In this document: one piece after another, positions 18,489 to 28,256 of the stretch
Layout: the number at the start of each line of letters is the position of its first letter
Numbering within the stretch: position 1 is the first letter of the stretch
Assembly (NCBI GenBank): GCA_029266495.1
Contig: JAQSWS010000004.1
Coordinates: forward strand, 26,863-90,862
From: Rariglobus sp.
GTDB lineage: Bacteria > Verrucomicrobiota > Verrucomicrobiia > Opitutales > Opitutaceae
Reading direction: 5' to 3'
Length of the DNA: 64,000 bases
The notes under the pieces: model-generated
What the model was told of the DNA's origin: nothing
What the model saw: only the letters and a program-made list of their open reading frames with translations
Database searches by the model: none
Made by a program: the position numbers and the translations under genes

Positions 18489-19976
18489 ATGAAACCAACG
18501 TTAGCGTCTGAAACCTGCGCCACCGGCGTGGAGGGATTGGATGAAATTCTCCGGGGAGGCCTGCCTTCCCAGCGTTTGTATCTCCTGAAGGGCAACCCGG
18601 GCGTGGGCAAGACGACGCTCGCGCTGCAGTATTTGATCGAAGGCGTCAGGCGAGGCGAACCAGGGTTGTATATCACGCTTTCGGAAACGCGGGACGAAAT
18701 TAACTCGGTCGCCCGGTCCCATGGCTGGAGCCTTGAAGGGCTTGCCATTTTCGAGTTGTCCGCACTCGAGCATCAACTGGCGCAGGAGTCGCAGAACACG
18801 GTGTTCCGTCCCTCGGAAATCGAATTGAACAAGACGACCGACATTCTGCTGGGCCGGATCGACGAGGTGAAGCCGAAGCGGCTGGTGATCGACTCGCTCT
18901 CGGAACTCCGGCTGCTCTCGGACACGCCGCTTCGCTATCGCCGGCAGATGCTGTCCCTCAAACAATTTCTCAGCGTGCGCGATGTCACCGTGATGTTGCT
19001 GGACGACCATGCGGCGGACGGGGGCGACCTGCATGTGCAGAGCATCGCCCACGGGGTGATCACCATCGAGCAGCTGGAGTCCGACTACGGTGCCGAGCGG
19101 CGCCGGGTGAAGATCAACAAGCTGCGTGGAATTAATTTTGCCGGCGGTTTTCATGATGCGGTCATCGTGGAGGGCGGCTTGAAAATCTTTCCGCGTCTCG
19201 TGGCGGCGGAGCATGGCGTTCCGTTTGAAGCGGGGATCGCGCAAACGGAAATCCCTGCGCTGGACGCGCTGGTGGGCGGCGGACTCGACCGGGGCACCAG
19301 CTGCCTTTTGCTGGGGCCGGCCGGCACGGGCAAGTCCACCATCGCCCTTCAATTTGCGGTGGCCGCGGCGCAGCGGGGTGAATCGGTGCTTCTCTGCCTT
19401 TTCGAGGAGAATGCCCGCACCCTGGTGGCCCGGGCGGACTCGGTGAACATGCCGGTCAAGGCGCTGGTGGATTCCGGTCTGATCGAGATCCGGCAGGTGG
19501 ATCCGGTGGAACTCGCCCCGGGTGAGTTCGTGAACATGGTTCAGCAGCGGGTTCAAAAGGACCGCGTGAGCATGGTCATCGTCGACAGCCTCAACGGCTA
19601 CCTGCAGGCGATGCCGGACGTGAAATTTCTCAACATCCAGCTGCATGAGCTGCTCGCGTTCCTCAGCCACCATGGAGTGGTCACGATCATGACCGTCGCG
19701 CAGCATGGCATCGTGGGCCAGATGAACACGCCGATCGATCTGACCTATCTGGCGGACACGGTGATGCTCCTTCGTTATTTTGAGCAGGAGGGGCGTATCC
19801 GGAAGGCAATTTCCGTGGTGAAAAAACGCATGGGCCGGCATGAGGACACCATTCGGGAACTCAAGATGAGCAACATGGGCATCCGGGTCGGGGAACCGTT
19901 GGAGAAATTCCATGGGGTGCTGACCGGGGTTCCCACATTTCAAGGCAAAGCGGCTGACATGCTGCCCGAGACGTGA
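18489..19976 (+). CDS. KaiC-like double-domain RecA-family ATPase
   Basis: A 495-residue protein with two RecA-like domains in the KaiC arrangement. Domain 1 (about 1-235) has Walker A GNPGVGKTTLA near residue 38, the LSETRDE segment (one Glu of the catalytic pair) and Walker B RLVIDSLSELRLL. Domain 2 (about 245-480) has GPAGTGKSTIA near 278, LFEEN with both Glu and MVIVDSLNGYL. It lacks KaiA and KaiB partners here. In such triads the KaiC-like ATPase is thought to act with the adjacent kinase and regulator as a signalling module. Its stop overlaps the GTG of the kinase. Confidence 0.93.
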   Translation: MKPTLASETCATGVEGLDEILRGGLPSQRLYLLKGNPGVGKTTLALQYLIEGVRRGEPGLYITLSETRDEINSVARSHGWSLEGLAIFELSALEHQLAQESQNTVFRPSEIELNKTTDILLGRIDEVKPKRLVIDSLSELRLLSDTPLRYRRQMLSLKQFLSVRDVTVMLLDDHAADGGDLHVQSIAHGVITIEQLESDYGAERRRVKINKLRGINFAGGFHDAVIVEGGLKIFPRLVAAEHGVPFEAGIAQTEIPALDALVGGGLDRGTSCLLLGPAGTGKSTIALQFAVAAAQRGESVLLCLFEENARTLVARADSVNMPVKALVDSGLIEIRQVDPVELAPGEFVNMVQQRVQKDRVSMVIVDSLNGYLQAMPDVKFLNIQLHELLAFLSHHGVVTIMTVAQHGIVGQMNTPIDLTYLADTVMLLRYFEQEGRIRKAISVVKKRMGRHEDTIRELKMSNMGIRVGEPLEKFHGVLTGVPTFQGKAADMLPET

Positions 19977-21214
19977 GCCGCGCTTCCCGAGTTCAATTCG
20001 AAGACCGTGTGCTGATCGTGGCACCGTTGGGGGCGGACGCGCGCAATATCAGCGAGGTGCTGGCCGGGGCCGGCTGCGATCCACTGGTCTGTGGCAATAT
20101 CGAGGAGATCGCGCGTGAGTTCGCGCACGGTTGCGGCGCGATGGTGATGACGGAGGAGGCCATGGATTCACACGATCATCTGCTTCTATCGTCGGAGTTG
20201 AAGGGGCAACCGCCCTGGTCGGACGTGCCGATCGTCCTGATCACCACGGGTGGCGGCACCGTGAGTGTGAACACCACGCAGACCATCGAATGGATGGGCG
20301 CCCGGGCAAATCTGACATTGATCGAGCGTCCGCTGCGGGCCTCGACCCTGGTGGCGGCGGTGACGACGGCGTTGCGCGCACGGGCCCGGCAATATGAGAT
20401 CCGCGACTTGCTCGCGGATCGGGAAAAGCTCCTCGCGTCACTTGAAGTGCGGGTGGCGGAGCGCACGGTCAAACTTCAGCAGATGGTGGAGGAACTGGAG
20501 GCGTTTTCCTACAGTGTGTCGCACGATTTGCGCGCGCCCTTGCGCGTGCTGGACGGCTATGCCCAGGCGCTGATCGAGGATTACGGCGCTTCGCTGGAGC
20601 CGGGCGCGAAGGAGTTGCTGGACCGGATTTCCCGGACGGCGCAACGCATGGATCGTCTGACCCAGGACGTGCTCGCCTACACCCGGGTGTCGCGTGCGGA
20701 GCTGGTGCTGGAGCCGATCGAGTTGGAATCGATGTTGCGCGCGGTGATCGAGCAATACCCGTCGCTCATTGCATCCAGCCATCTCATCCACGTGCACGCG
20801 CCGCTCGGCACGGTCCTTGGGCATGGGCCTTCGTTGATCCAATGTTTCTCCAACCTGCTGGAGAACGCCCTTAAATTTGTTCGCGACGGAGAGCTTCCCC
20901 AGATCGACATTTATGCGGAGCCGCGCGGGGATCGCATCCGGGTGACCGTGCAGGACCACGGGGTCGGGATCAGTCCGGCGCACCAGGACCGGATTTTCAA
21001 CATGTTTGAACGGGCCGCCGCGCACAAGCACGTTCCCGGCACGGGCATCGGCCTGGCCATCGTGAAAAAAGCGGCGGAGCGAATGGGCGGTTCCGTGGGC
21101 GTCCAGTCGGAGCCGGGCAACGGTTCCCGTTTCTGGCTCGAGCTTGCGCGCGCGGATCTGAGTGGAACGCCCGGCGAAAACGCCGCGTATGCAAACCCGG
21201 TCACAGGCATTTAA
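19973..21214 (+). CDS. sensor histidine kinase of the KaiC triad
   Basis: A 413-residue soluble kinase starting at a GTG that overlaps the KaiC-like stop (GTGA). Residues 1-135 look like a receiver-like domain (DRVLIVAPLGADARNISEVL) without a clear phosphorylatable Asp site. A coiled linker leads to the H-box FSYSVSHDLRAPLRVLDGY (about 180). The HATPase has NLLENALKF, DHGVGI and GTGIGLAIVKKAAERMGG. No membrane segment is seen, so it senses an intracellular signal, possibly through the KaiC-like partner. Confidence 0.92.
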   Translation: MSRASRVQFEDRVLIVAPLGADARNISEVLAGAGCDPLVCGNIEEIAREFAHGCGAMVMTEEAMDSHDHLLLSSELKGQPPWSDVPIVLITTGGGTVSVNTTQTIEWMGARANLTLIERPLRASTLVAAVTTALRARARQYEIRDLLADREKLLASLEVRVAERTVKLQQMVEELEAFSYSVSHDLRAPLRVLDGYAQALIEDYGASLEPGAKELLDRISRTAQRMDRLTQDVLAYTRVSRAELVLEPIELESMLRAVIEQYPSLIASSHLIHVHAPLGTVLGHGPSLIQCFSNLLENALKFVRDGELPQIDIYAEPRGDRIRVTVQDHGVGISPAHQDRIFNMFERAAAHKHVPGTGIGLAIVKKAAERMGGSVGVQSEPGNGSRFWLELARADLSGTPGENAAYANPVTGI

Positions 21215-21251
21215 GATAAACGTCGCCCCACTATTTTCTCTTTCGGCTACC

Positions 21252-21683
21252 ATGACCCCTCCAATGACAGTTCTCCTCGCCGAGGATAATGAAGATGACC
21301 TGTTTCTCACCAAGCGCGTGTTGACGAAGGCGGGCGTCGCCCCGGTCTTTCACGTGGCGGATGGAAAAGAGGCGATGGATTATCTGGCGGGGCTGGGGAC
21401 TTACTCGGACCGCGTGCGCTACCCGCTGCCGGATGTCGTGCTGCTCGATTTGAAGATGCCGGTTTACACCGGTCACGAAGTGCTGGAATGGCTCCGCGAG
21501 CAGCCTGGATTGGAGGACTTGAAGGTCTATGTGCTGACCTCTTCGGATGAAGAGCGGGACCGCGAACGGGCCAGGAAAGCCGGTGTCCACGGGTATCTTG
21601 TGAAGCCGCTGTCGCCGGCCCACCTTATGACGGTTTTCGACGGCAAGGCGATTGGGTTGAACGGCCGGGATAAATGCGCGTGA
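21252..21683 (+). CDS. single-domain response regulator (Rcp1-like)
   Basis: A 143-residue receiver domain with no output domain. It has the acidic pair VLLAEDNEDDLFLTKRVL, phosphoacceptor Asp in VVLLDLKMPVYTGHEVL, and the Thr/Ser and Lys positions in YVLTSSDEE and YLVKPLSP. The NEDD motif and the longer loop before the Asp place it with the Rcp1-type regulators that pair with phytochrome-like and bacteriophytochrome kinases. The start at 21252 (MTPPMTVLLAED) lies 37 bases after the kinase stop. Last gene of the triad. Confidence 0.93.
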   Translation: MTPPMTVLLAEDNEDDLFLTKRVLTKAGVAPVFHVADGKEAMDYLAGLGTYSDRVRYPLPDVVLLDLKMPVYTGHEVLEWLREQPGLEDLKVYVLTSSDEERDRERARKAGVHGYLVKPLSPAHLMTVFDGKAIGLNGRDKCA

Positions 21684-22304
21684 TTACCGCGCGGGTGAAG
21701 GCCGGAGCCGCATCATCCGCTGATGCTGGCGTTGACGCGCCTCGTTGCGCTGTTCTTTGGATGCCCAGGTGTCCAGCGGAGCGATGGCCAGACGGATGGT
21801 CTCGTCGGAGAATTTATCGGCCAGCAACACGGCGCGGGCTTTTGAGGCAACGTCATCCCAATGTCCGGAGCGATGGACGCGGACGAGAACGTCGAGCAGG
21901 CGGCGGGTGACGTCGTCGAGGCGCGGGCGAAGCTCGGTTCGCAGATCAAACGGAGGGCCGGGAGGCACCGGAACACCCTTGGCCCAGCCGGCGAGGAGCT
22001 CGGTTTGAACCTGGCGCGAGGCCGTGATTTGCGCGGTGAAAAACAATTCGGCGTCATCCCGGGGAAGGCCCTTGCCGGTCGCCTGGGCGGTGAGCGTGGC
22101 GAGAATCGCGGCTTCCCGTGCCGGATCGTGCACCGGTGCTCCGGAGTGTTGTTTGGCGCGGGCCACTTCGCGGGCGAGTGCGAGGCGTTCAGACATGAGC
22201 AGGCCCAATTCGGAGCGGTCAGCGGGAGATTGGGGCCGTGTTGCGCAACCCGCGAACAAGGTTGCGATGAGTGCGCAGGCGAGAGCTCCCCGGAGGAAAT
22301 ACAT
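21684..22304 (-). CDS. secreted chorismate mutase-like lipoprotein (AroQ-gamma type)
   Basis: A 206-residue protein starting MYFLRGALACALIATLFAGC, a lipoprotein signal with lipobox LFAGC. The mature part reads LLMSERLALAREVARAKQHSG, then EAAILATLTAQATGKGLPRDD and FFTAQITASRQVQ, which is the exported chorismate mutase (*AroQ, gamma class) pattern with the catalytic Arg, Lys and Gln positions. These enzymes convert chorismate to prephenate outside the cytoplasm; the biological reason is unclear. An upstream start at 22349 is possible but lacks the signal at its N-terminus. Confidence 0.78.
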   Translation of the reverse strand: MYFLRGALACALIATLFAGCATRPQSPADRSELGLLMSERLALAREVARAKQHSGAPVHDPAREAAILATLTAQATGKGLPRDDAELFFTAQITASRQVQTELLAGWAKGVPVPPGPPFDLRTELRPRLDDVTRRLLDVLVRVHRSGHWDDVASKARAVLLADKFSDETIRLAIAPLDTWASKEQRNEARQRQHQRMMRLRPSPAR

Positions 22305-22364
22305 CCGCTCAACCACGCGGAAAATCACCGGCTTGGCAATCGAGAGCATGGGCCGCGGGACGGG

Positions 22365-25277
22365 TTATTCGTAGGAGATGCGGAGACGCAGGAAACGGCG
22401 GGGCGAGTCGGAAAGGCTGACGGCGTCGGTGACCGTGACGGGGGTGGTGATGCTCACGGAGCCCGGGTTGGTGGCGAGCGTGCTCCAGGCTGCCAGATCG
22501 GAGCTGGCTTCGACGGTGTAATCCAATTCGGAGCGGACGCGAAAAAAAGAAAGCTGAAGATGGGAACCTGAAACCTGCGGGACGGGTGCGGGGGCGCTGG
22601 CGGCGTTGATCGGATCGCCACCGACCGCGTATTCAAGGAGATTGGACAAGCCGTCTCCATCAGGATCGAAGGTGTCGGCGGCCACGCCGGTGTTATCGGT
22701 GGTTCCAAAGTGAGTCTGGCGCCAGCTCGCGAGGGGCGAGTAGTTCACCGTGACGGTGGCAACAGGCGACCACTCGCGCCACACCGAGTCGGAATAGGCG
22801 CGCACGCGATAGCGCCAGGACGAGCCGTCGGTTTTACCGGCAATGGTATGACCGGTCACGGTGAGATCAGCAGAGATCGTCGTCCAACTGGTGGCGTCGC
22901 GCAGGATTCCGGTGAGCTCGATGTCATCAAGCGCGTAGCCGTAGGCGGGAAACCCGGACCAGCCCCAGAGTTGTTCGCTGGTCGCGAGGAAACGCAGGCG
23001 GCAAACGTCACCGGCGGAAAAGCCGGCGGACTCGAGCAGGGCGTAGGTGAGGGTGACGGTTGTCCACGCCGTCACGAAGCCGTCGTAGGTGGCGAGCGTG
23101 GTCCAGGTGAGGCCGTCGTCCCGGGTGAGCTGGATGCGGAGATCGCCGCGGCCACTGGCGCGTTGAGAAAGGAATTTGAAGCTCAGTGCGGAGGAGGCGG
23201 TGAGGGTGAAGGGGGCACGCAGGGCGAGGCCTCGATATTCGGGCATGAAATAATCATCGGTCGTGTTGATGAGGGCATCGGGGCCGGGAAGTTTGGAGGC
23301 GAGTTCATAACAGGCGGTTCCCCCGGGAGTGGCATTGCCGAGGGTGCTGTGTCCGACGGCTCCGAAAATCTGCCAGTGGTCACGCAGGGCGGCGAGGGAC
23401 TCGGCGTCATCGAAAAACGTGGTGACGGTCGTGGCGGTGCCTTCCTGGAGTTCATAGGAGGTGGCGGCCGAGGCTGCGGACCACGTGACGGTGTAACTGG
23501 AAGCCGGGGCGACCGCGGGTTCAATGGTGGGCACGCGCGTTTGCAACCGGTAGGTCATGAGTGCGCCGGCCGGAGAAAAATCGGTGACGACGATGCCGGT
23601 GTGGAATGCGGGATTGTCGGTGCGCGTATACGGATAAGTGCCGCCTGCCTGGTAACGCATGGCATTGGTTTCGGGGTCTCCGGTGATGTCGCGAAAGCCA
23701 CCGGCCAGGCCATTGGTGGCGGTCCACACATGGGCCGTGCTGGCGATGGCCGAGGTGCGCAAGGTGTCGCCGCCATCGGCTTCTTCGACGCGGATCGCAG
23801 GAGTTTCGAAGAGGGAGGAATTGTTGGCGGCGGTGACGACACGGGCGTCGATATGCGTGATGAGAAGGCCCGAGGGGAGACCGGCGTCGAAACCCGAACC
23901 GCCGCGGTTTTCGATCAGGAAATACTCGGGATCCTCGCCGCTGCCGCGCAACACGTGGGCCGAGGGGGAGGAGGCGAGACGGGGCAGGGAGTGTTCGGCG
24001 CAGGAATGGGCGGGCTGCGGGTCGAGGTAACCGAGGAGCATTTTGGAAAATGCCTCCATGTGGGTGGGGCGACTTTCGGTGGCGGAACCGCCGCTGGCAC
24101 CCCAGCCGCCGTAGCCCATGAGTCCCCACGCGCCGATGCCTTTGGTCACACTCCCAAGATCATAAAGATCGGAGAGGCCGAACAGGTGTCCCATTTCGTG
24201 GACCAGGGTGCCGATGCGCATGATGCCGGTGGAGGAGCTTTGCAGGCCGCGCATGGCGCTGGTGATGGCAAAGGCGCTCATTTTTTTGCCATCACGCGTT
24301 TCCATCGCGGGCAGCGACCATTGCCGGGGCCAGACGCAGGTGGACGGGTTGGCCGGGATCGCCTCGGAGAAACCGGAGTAGATCACGACCACCAGGTCCG
24401 CCCAGCCGTCGTTGTTTCCGTCACCTGCGGAGAAATCAAACCCGGCGGTATCCGCCGCGGCGAGGGCATCGGCGGCGAGGTTTCGGGCGCGTCCCGCGCC
24501 GGAGACTTCGTTGGCATTGTCGCCGTAGTAGGCTTCGTTTTGCGGCAGTTGCACCCAGTCGCTGACGATGAAGGTGATGTCGGTGCGGCCATAGGACACT
24601 TCATGATAATAGTCGCGAGCGGATCCGGTGGCCCCGTCTCCGCTGTAGCCGGGAGTGTTGAACAAGGCGTCGTAGTCGGCGCGGGGTTTCCCGCGCGAAG
24701 TGAGCGGGGCGGAGGTGCCTGCATCCCAGTGATCGGCAAAGGAGGCGAGGATGACGATGCAGCGCAGGTTGTTTGAGGCGGGCGGGGCGGGTGATGGAGG
24801 CGGGGAATCGCCGACCGATGCTTCGGGTCCGGTCTGCGCGGAGGCAGAGGCTGCTGTTCCGGAGGAGAGAAGGGCGCGTGAAAACGGGCGGCCGGGGTCG
24901 CGCAACGTGCGCAAGCGCTCGTGGATGAGTGCGCGGGGCGGCAGGTCGTGTCGGCGCAGGCCGAGTGCGGCGGGGTTCAACTTGCCGACCGGCGCGTCGG
25001 GAACGAAGTCGAAGGCTGCACGATCCTGGCGCGGACGGCGGTATTTCCAGCGGCCATCGGTGTCTTTGCCGATGACGTAGCCGTCCTCGGTCTCGTTCCA
25101 GTTGAACCATTCGTCTCCTTGCAGGCGTGCGCGAAAGCGACTGCCGTCGGGCTGGGTGAGTTCGGCCACCTCGTTTGAAGCGGGGCCGCCCCGGCAGGGA
25201 GGGATCATCCCCGCGCCGAGTGAAAGACCGAGGAGCAGTCGGGCAATGGGTGTCGAGAGAGGAACGTGGGATCGCAT
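22365..25277 (-). CDS. secreted M6-family metalloprotease
   Basis: A 970-residue exported protease. A signal peptide (LLLGLSLGAGMIPPCRG) is followed by the M6 propeptide-like region (GDEWFNWNETEDGYVIGKDTDG). The zinc site HEMGHLFGLSDLYD is near residue 360 (HExxHxxGxxD). The C-terminal half has a concanavalin/MAM-like beta domain, an FN3-like segment and a final module with DTFDPDGDGLSNLLEYA, a calcium-binding thrombospondin-3-like motif typical of verrucomicrobial secreted proteins. It likely degrades extracellular protein. Length is long for M6 because of the added C-terminal domains. Confidence 0.9.
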   Translation of the reverse strand: MRSHVPLSTPIARLLLGLSLGAGMIPPCRGGPASNEVAELTQPDGSRFRARLQGDEWFNWNETEDGYVIGKDTDGRWKYRRPRQDRAAFDFVPDAPVGKLNPAALGLRRHDLPPRALIHERLRTLRDPGRPFSRALLSSGTAASASAQTGPEASVGDSPPPSPAPPASNNLRCIVILASFADHWDAGTSAPLTSRGKPRADYDALFNTPGYSGDGATGSARDYYHEVSYGRTDITFIVSDWVQLPQNEAYYGDNANEVSGAGRARNLAADALAAADTAGFDFSAGDGNNDGWADLVVVIYSGFSEAIPANPSTCVWPRQWSLPAMETRDGKKMSAFAITSAMRGLQSSSTGIMRIGTLVHEMGHLFGLSDLYDLGSVTKGIGAWGLMGYGGWGASGGSATESRPTHMEAFSKMLLGYLDPQPAHSCAEHSLPRLASSPSAHVLRGSGEDPEYFLIENRGGSGFDAGLPSGLLITHIDARVVTAANNSSLFETPAIRVEEADGGDTLRTSAIASTAHVWTATNGLAGGFRDITGDPETNAMRYQAGGTYPYTRTDNPAFHTGIVVTDFSPAGALMTYRLQTRVPTIEPAVAPASSYTVTWSAASAATSYELQEGTATTVTTFFDDAESLAALRDHWQIFGAVGHSTLGNATPGGTACYELASKLPGPDALINTTDDYFMPEYRGLALRAPFTLTASSALSFKFLSQRASGRGDLRIQLTRDDGLTWTTLATYDGFVTAWTTVTLTYALLESAGFSAGDVCRLRFLATSEQLWGWSGFPAYGYALDDIELTGILRDATSWTTISADLTVTGHTIAGKTDGSSWRYRVRAYSDSVWREWSPVATVTVNYSPLASWRQTHFGTTDNTGVAADTFDPDGDGLSNLLEYAVGGDPINAASAPAPVPQVSGSHLQLSFFRVRSELDYTVEASSDLAAWSTLATNPGSVSITTPVTVTDAVSLSDSPRRFLRLRISYE

Positions 25278-25351
25278 GACGAAGGGCGCCTGCGATGCGA
25301 ACCAGGCAATCCACCTGGCAGCGAAAGGGCCGCCGATGCGGGTGCATGAAA

Positions 25352-25378
25352 AAGGCGCTACGCGGGACGTAGCGCCTT
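25352..25378. terminator. hairpin downstream of the symporter gene
   Basis: An 11-bp perfect stem (AAGGCGCTACG and its complement) with a 5-base loop, preceded by an A run on the plus strand that would read as a U run on the minus strand. It lies between the symporter stop and the M6 protease start and probably ends symporter transcription. The same GCGC-type stem recurs at 33.8 kb. Confidence 0.7.
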
Positions 25379-25431
25379 CGAGGATGAATTTGATCTGTGG
25401 TTCCCGGACTTGAAGTCCCGGTCCGCTCGTG

Positions 25432-25459
25432 CCGGGTTTTCCCCAAGGAGAAAACCCGG
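25432..25459 (-). terminator. second hairpin downstream of the symporter gene
   Basis: The 9-bp stem CCGGGTTTT/AAAACCCGG, extended by a further C-G pair, begins 8 bases beyond the symporter stop codon on the minus strand. It forms a tandem terminator with the hairpin at 25352. Confidence 0.65.
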
Positions 25460-25466
25460 TCGCCCC

Positions 25467-27761
25467 CTAGTCCTGCTTCTCGTGCGTCTTGGCCTCGAAG
25501 ATGGCCTTGTCGGCGAGGGACACGTGGCCCACGACCTGTCCATTGTCCAAGGGGTTGTCCACGCGAGCCTCGAGGTCCTTGAAGAGACGCTTCATATCGA
25601 TGATGCCGCCGATCAGGAACCAAAAGGTGGACACGATTCCGACCACGCCGGTGACGCACAGGCTGGTGATGAAGAAGTAGGTGCTCCACCAATGCGTCGG
25701 CCAAGGCGAGATCATGTTCCAGATCAGCACGGCGACGAAGCAGAGGCCGAACTTGTAAACGATGGCGTAGCCGACCACCGACCAGGCGATGATCTTGTCT
25801 CCGCGGGTGTATTCCGGCGTGATGCCGACCAGTGCCTTGGCGACGTTGCCGGGCGTCCACTTGAACGCCGGTTTGACCTGTCCTTCGACATCGTAAATCC
25901 CGCGGTGGAGCAGACGGTCCAGATTGTAGGGTTTCTTGTAGGTGACCAGCGAACCGACGACGTAGGCGATGATGCCGGCGATCATCGACATGAAATAAAG
26001 CTCGTAGGAGTTGATGGGGAACTTCACCGGATCCATCGTCCACATGACGTAGGGATTGAACGGGGAGGAAACCGCCTCGAGGAAACTGCCGAAGGGAACG
26101 TCCCAGCCCTGGGTGTGGAGCCAGGGGTAAAGGCTGGACGCCCAGCTGCGCTGAACGATCAGGCCGCCGATGGAGAGACCGGAGCCGAAGATGAGCGAGC
26201 AAAAGGCCCCCGTGGTCGTGCCGAAGCGGCTGTAGAGGCCGAAAATCATGATCGGGCCGGCGCCACCGAGCCACATGCCGGTCATGATCGTGGTGAACAT
26301 ATTGATGTAGTCGAGCTGCACGAAGAACAGCGACACCACGAAGAAGAAGACGCACACCCCGGTTGAGCAGAGGCGCAGGGCCAGGAGGTGCTGCTCCGGA
26401 GTGAAGCCATTTTTGAGAAATGGCATCACGATGTCCTGAATGATCGTCGAGGAAGCGTTGAACACGCGCGAGTCGTCGGTGGACAGCATCAGCATGATCA
26501 TCAGCAGGCAGAAGAGGCCCATGAGACCGACGGGGAGCAGGTTCTTGATGGCCACCGGCAGCATCATCTGCTGATAAAGCGTGCGGTATTTTTGGAACTG
26601 GACGTTGCCCTCGGGGGTGTTGCCCAGCGTGTCACGGGCGGTCTGGAGGTAGGGCGTGTCGATGTTGTCCTGGCGCGAAAGCGGCGTGTCGACGCCGATT
26701 TGGTGCGCGGACACCGGGATGGCCGCGATGTTGGCGTCGAGCCGGGCTCGCATCGCGGGGTCAAGGACCGCCTCCGCCGCGACCTGCTTCGAAAGCTGAT
26801 GACGGATGTCGTGCGCCTGGTTCGCGAAGCTCCGGTGGGTCATCAACGTGATGATCATAACCGCGACCAGCAGCAGCATGAGGTTGGAGTAAAGGGTGCG
26901 CCAGGTGCCGAGAATCCCGGCCATCTTTTGCTCGTGCGGCGTGCGTCCGCAATTCGAGGTGTCGTTGCCGATCCAGCTGGCCCGGTTGAGGATGCTGCCC
27001 ATGACCGTCACGAAGAGAGCGAAGATGTTAAAGTCCCGCAGTTTCTCGATGTCGAAGGGGTTGATGAAGTTCTCGCCGTCGACGCGGTCCATCATCACGG
27101 GCGCGATCGTGTCGTGCCACCCAAAGTGCAGGAAGATGTAGCCTGCGATGATGACGAAAATCGGATAACTGATGAGGCCTTGGAAGGCGTCGGTGATCAG
27201 CAGCGAGATGCGGCCGCCCGGCCAGATGACGAGCATGCACAGAACCAGCGAGGCGCCCACCAGCAGGCCGAACATGGGCAGCGCCAGCCCGAAGATCATG
27301 ATCTTGTGGGGCAGACCGAGGAAATAGATGAAGAAGTTGGCCGCGATGGCGGGACCGATCGCGTTGGTCAGCATCTCCGAGAGCGTGCGCAACGATGCCG
27401 CGACGATACGGAACGAACGGCTGTAGCGCATCTCCAGAAACTGGCCGATCGAAAGGGAGCGCGTCGCCCGGAAACGATAGACGCAGTAGCCGGTCAGACT
27501 CATGGCAATGCCCACGGGAATCGTCAGGTATTCCCAAAAGGACAGCGCGTAGCCGACTTGATATTTGGATTCGACCAGTGCGACCAAGGCGATGACGCCC
27601 ATACCGGAGGTCATGTCACCCGCCGAAAGCACGTAGCGACCGGCCACGCGACCGGCCGCAAGGAAGTCGACGACTCCCCGGACATATTTTCGCGAATAAA
27701 CCGCGAGCCAGAGAATTAATGCCACGGGCACAATGACAATAAGCCAGTCGATCCAATGCAT
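25467..27761 (-). CDS. sodium:solute symporter family transporter
   Basis: A 764-residue SSS-family transporter, longer than the usual 500-550 residues. The N-terminal helices read WLIVIVPVALILWLAVYS and include FLAAGRVAGRYVLSAGDMTSGMGVIALV, the family's substrate and sodium site region. More than 12 hydrophobic segments can be counted. A soluble insertion at about 320-385 (DPAMRARLDANIAAIPVSA ...) and an extended C-terminal part with extra helices account for the length. The solute is unknown; large SSS proteins of this type in Planctomycetes and Verrucomicrobia are often next to carbohydrate or peptide-use genes. The secreted protease lies immediately downstream. Confidence 0.9.
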   Translation of the reverse strand: MHWIDWLIVIVPVALILWLAVYSRKYVRGVVDFLAAGRVAGRYVLSAGDMTSGMGVIALVALVESKYQVGYALSFWEYLTIPVGIAMSLTGYCVYRFRATRSLSIGQFLEMRYSRSFRIVAASLRTLSEMLTNAIGPAIAANFFIYFLGLPHKIMIFGLALPMFGLLVGASLVLCMLVIWPGGRISLLITDAFQGLISYPIFVIIAGYIFLHFGWHDTIAPVMMDRVDGENFINPFDIEKLRDFNIFALFVTVMGSILNRASWIGNDTSNCGRTPHEQKMAGILGTWRTLYSNLMLLLVAVMIITLMTHRSFANQAHDIRHQLSKQVAAEAVLDPAMRARLDANIAAIPVSAHQIGVDTPLSRQDNIDTPYLQTARDTLGNTPEGNVQFQKYRTLYQQMMLPVAIKNLLPVGLMGLFCLLMIMLMLSTDDSRVFNASSTIIQDIVMPFLKNGFTPEQHLLALRLCSTGVCVFFFVVSLFFVQLDYINMFTTIMTGMWLGGAGPIMIFGLYSRFGTTTGAFCSLIFGSGLSIGGLIVQRSWASSLYPWLHTQGWDVPFGSFLEAVSSPFNPYVMWTMDPVKFPINSYELYFMSMIAGIIAYVVGSLVTYKKPYNLDRLLHRGIYDVEGQVKPAFKWTPGNVAKALVGITPEYTRGDKIIAWSVVGYAIVYKFGLCFVAVLIWNMISPWPTHWWSTYFFITSLCVTGVVGIVSTFWFLIGGIIDMKRLFKDLEARVDNPLDNGQVVGHVSLADKAIFEAKTHEKQD

Positions 27762-28256
27762 GGGTTGGGGTCCTTTTATTATTACGTAGAACTATTCTGG
27801 ATGAGCAAAGGGTGAGAGTTCCTGAAAATGATGAGCGATGGCAATCTTTTAGTTATCATGCTGAATAATAGAATGTTTTGAATGAAAATGACCCTAGGAT
27901 TACCTCTCATTCCTATTAGATCGGCTTCACTTTATGTCTGGATTAAGAAAGCCGTGGTGCTTGGCGTTGCCAATTGAGTTCGTTGGCGAACGCAGCGCCG
28001 GATTCGGGTGAATAGGCGGTGAGGAATCATGGCCTTGATCAAGTAATCGCCGGGCGGAGAGGCGTGATCTGCACGTGGGTCTATCAGCAGTCCTTAAATT
28101 GGCCAAGCCCTGTCAGGAGAAAACCATACACAGTTCCCCGCGTCGTTTAACGGGGGCGATGGCTGTCGACTTCAGGCATTCCCTGAATTATTCGTTTTTG
28201 GCGCCCTACTAAGTTGAGGAGCTTCCTCTGCCCCGAAATTCCACGGACGTCCCGCT
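27762..28256. other. intergenic region between symporter and hybrid kinase
   Basis: A 495-base stretch without a credible ORF on either strand. The first 170 bases are AT-rich compared with the surroundings and should hold the symporter promoter; on the minus strand TTGCTC and TAATAA about 18 bases apart lie near 27784-27814. The rest should hold the promoter of the divergent kinase gene. I see no tRNA, riboswitch or repeat here. Confidence 0.5.

Noticed and set aside
22710..24776. 688-residue plus-strand ORF
   Set aside because: It is antisense to the M6 protease, which has a signal peptide and the zinc motif; the ORF has no recognisable motif.
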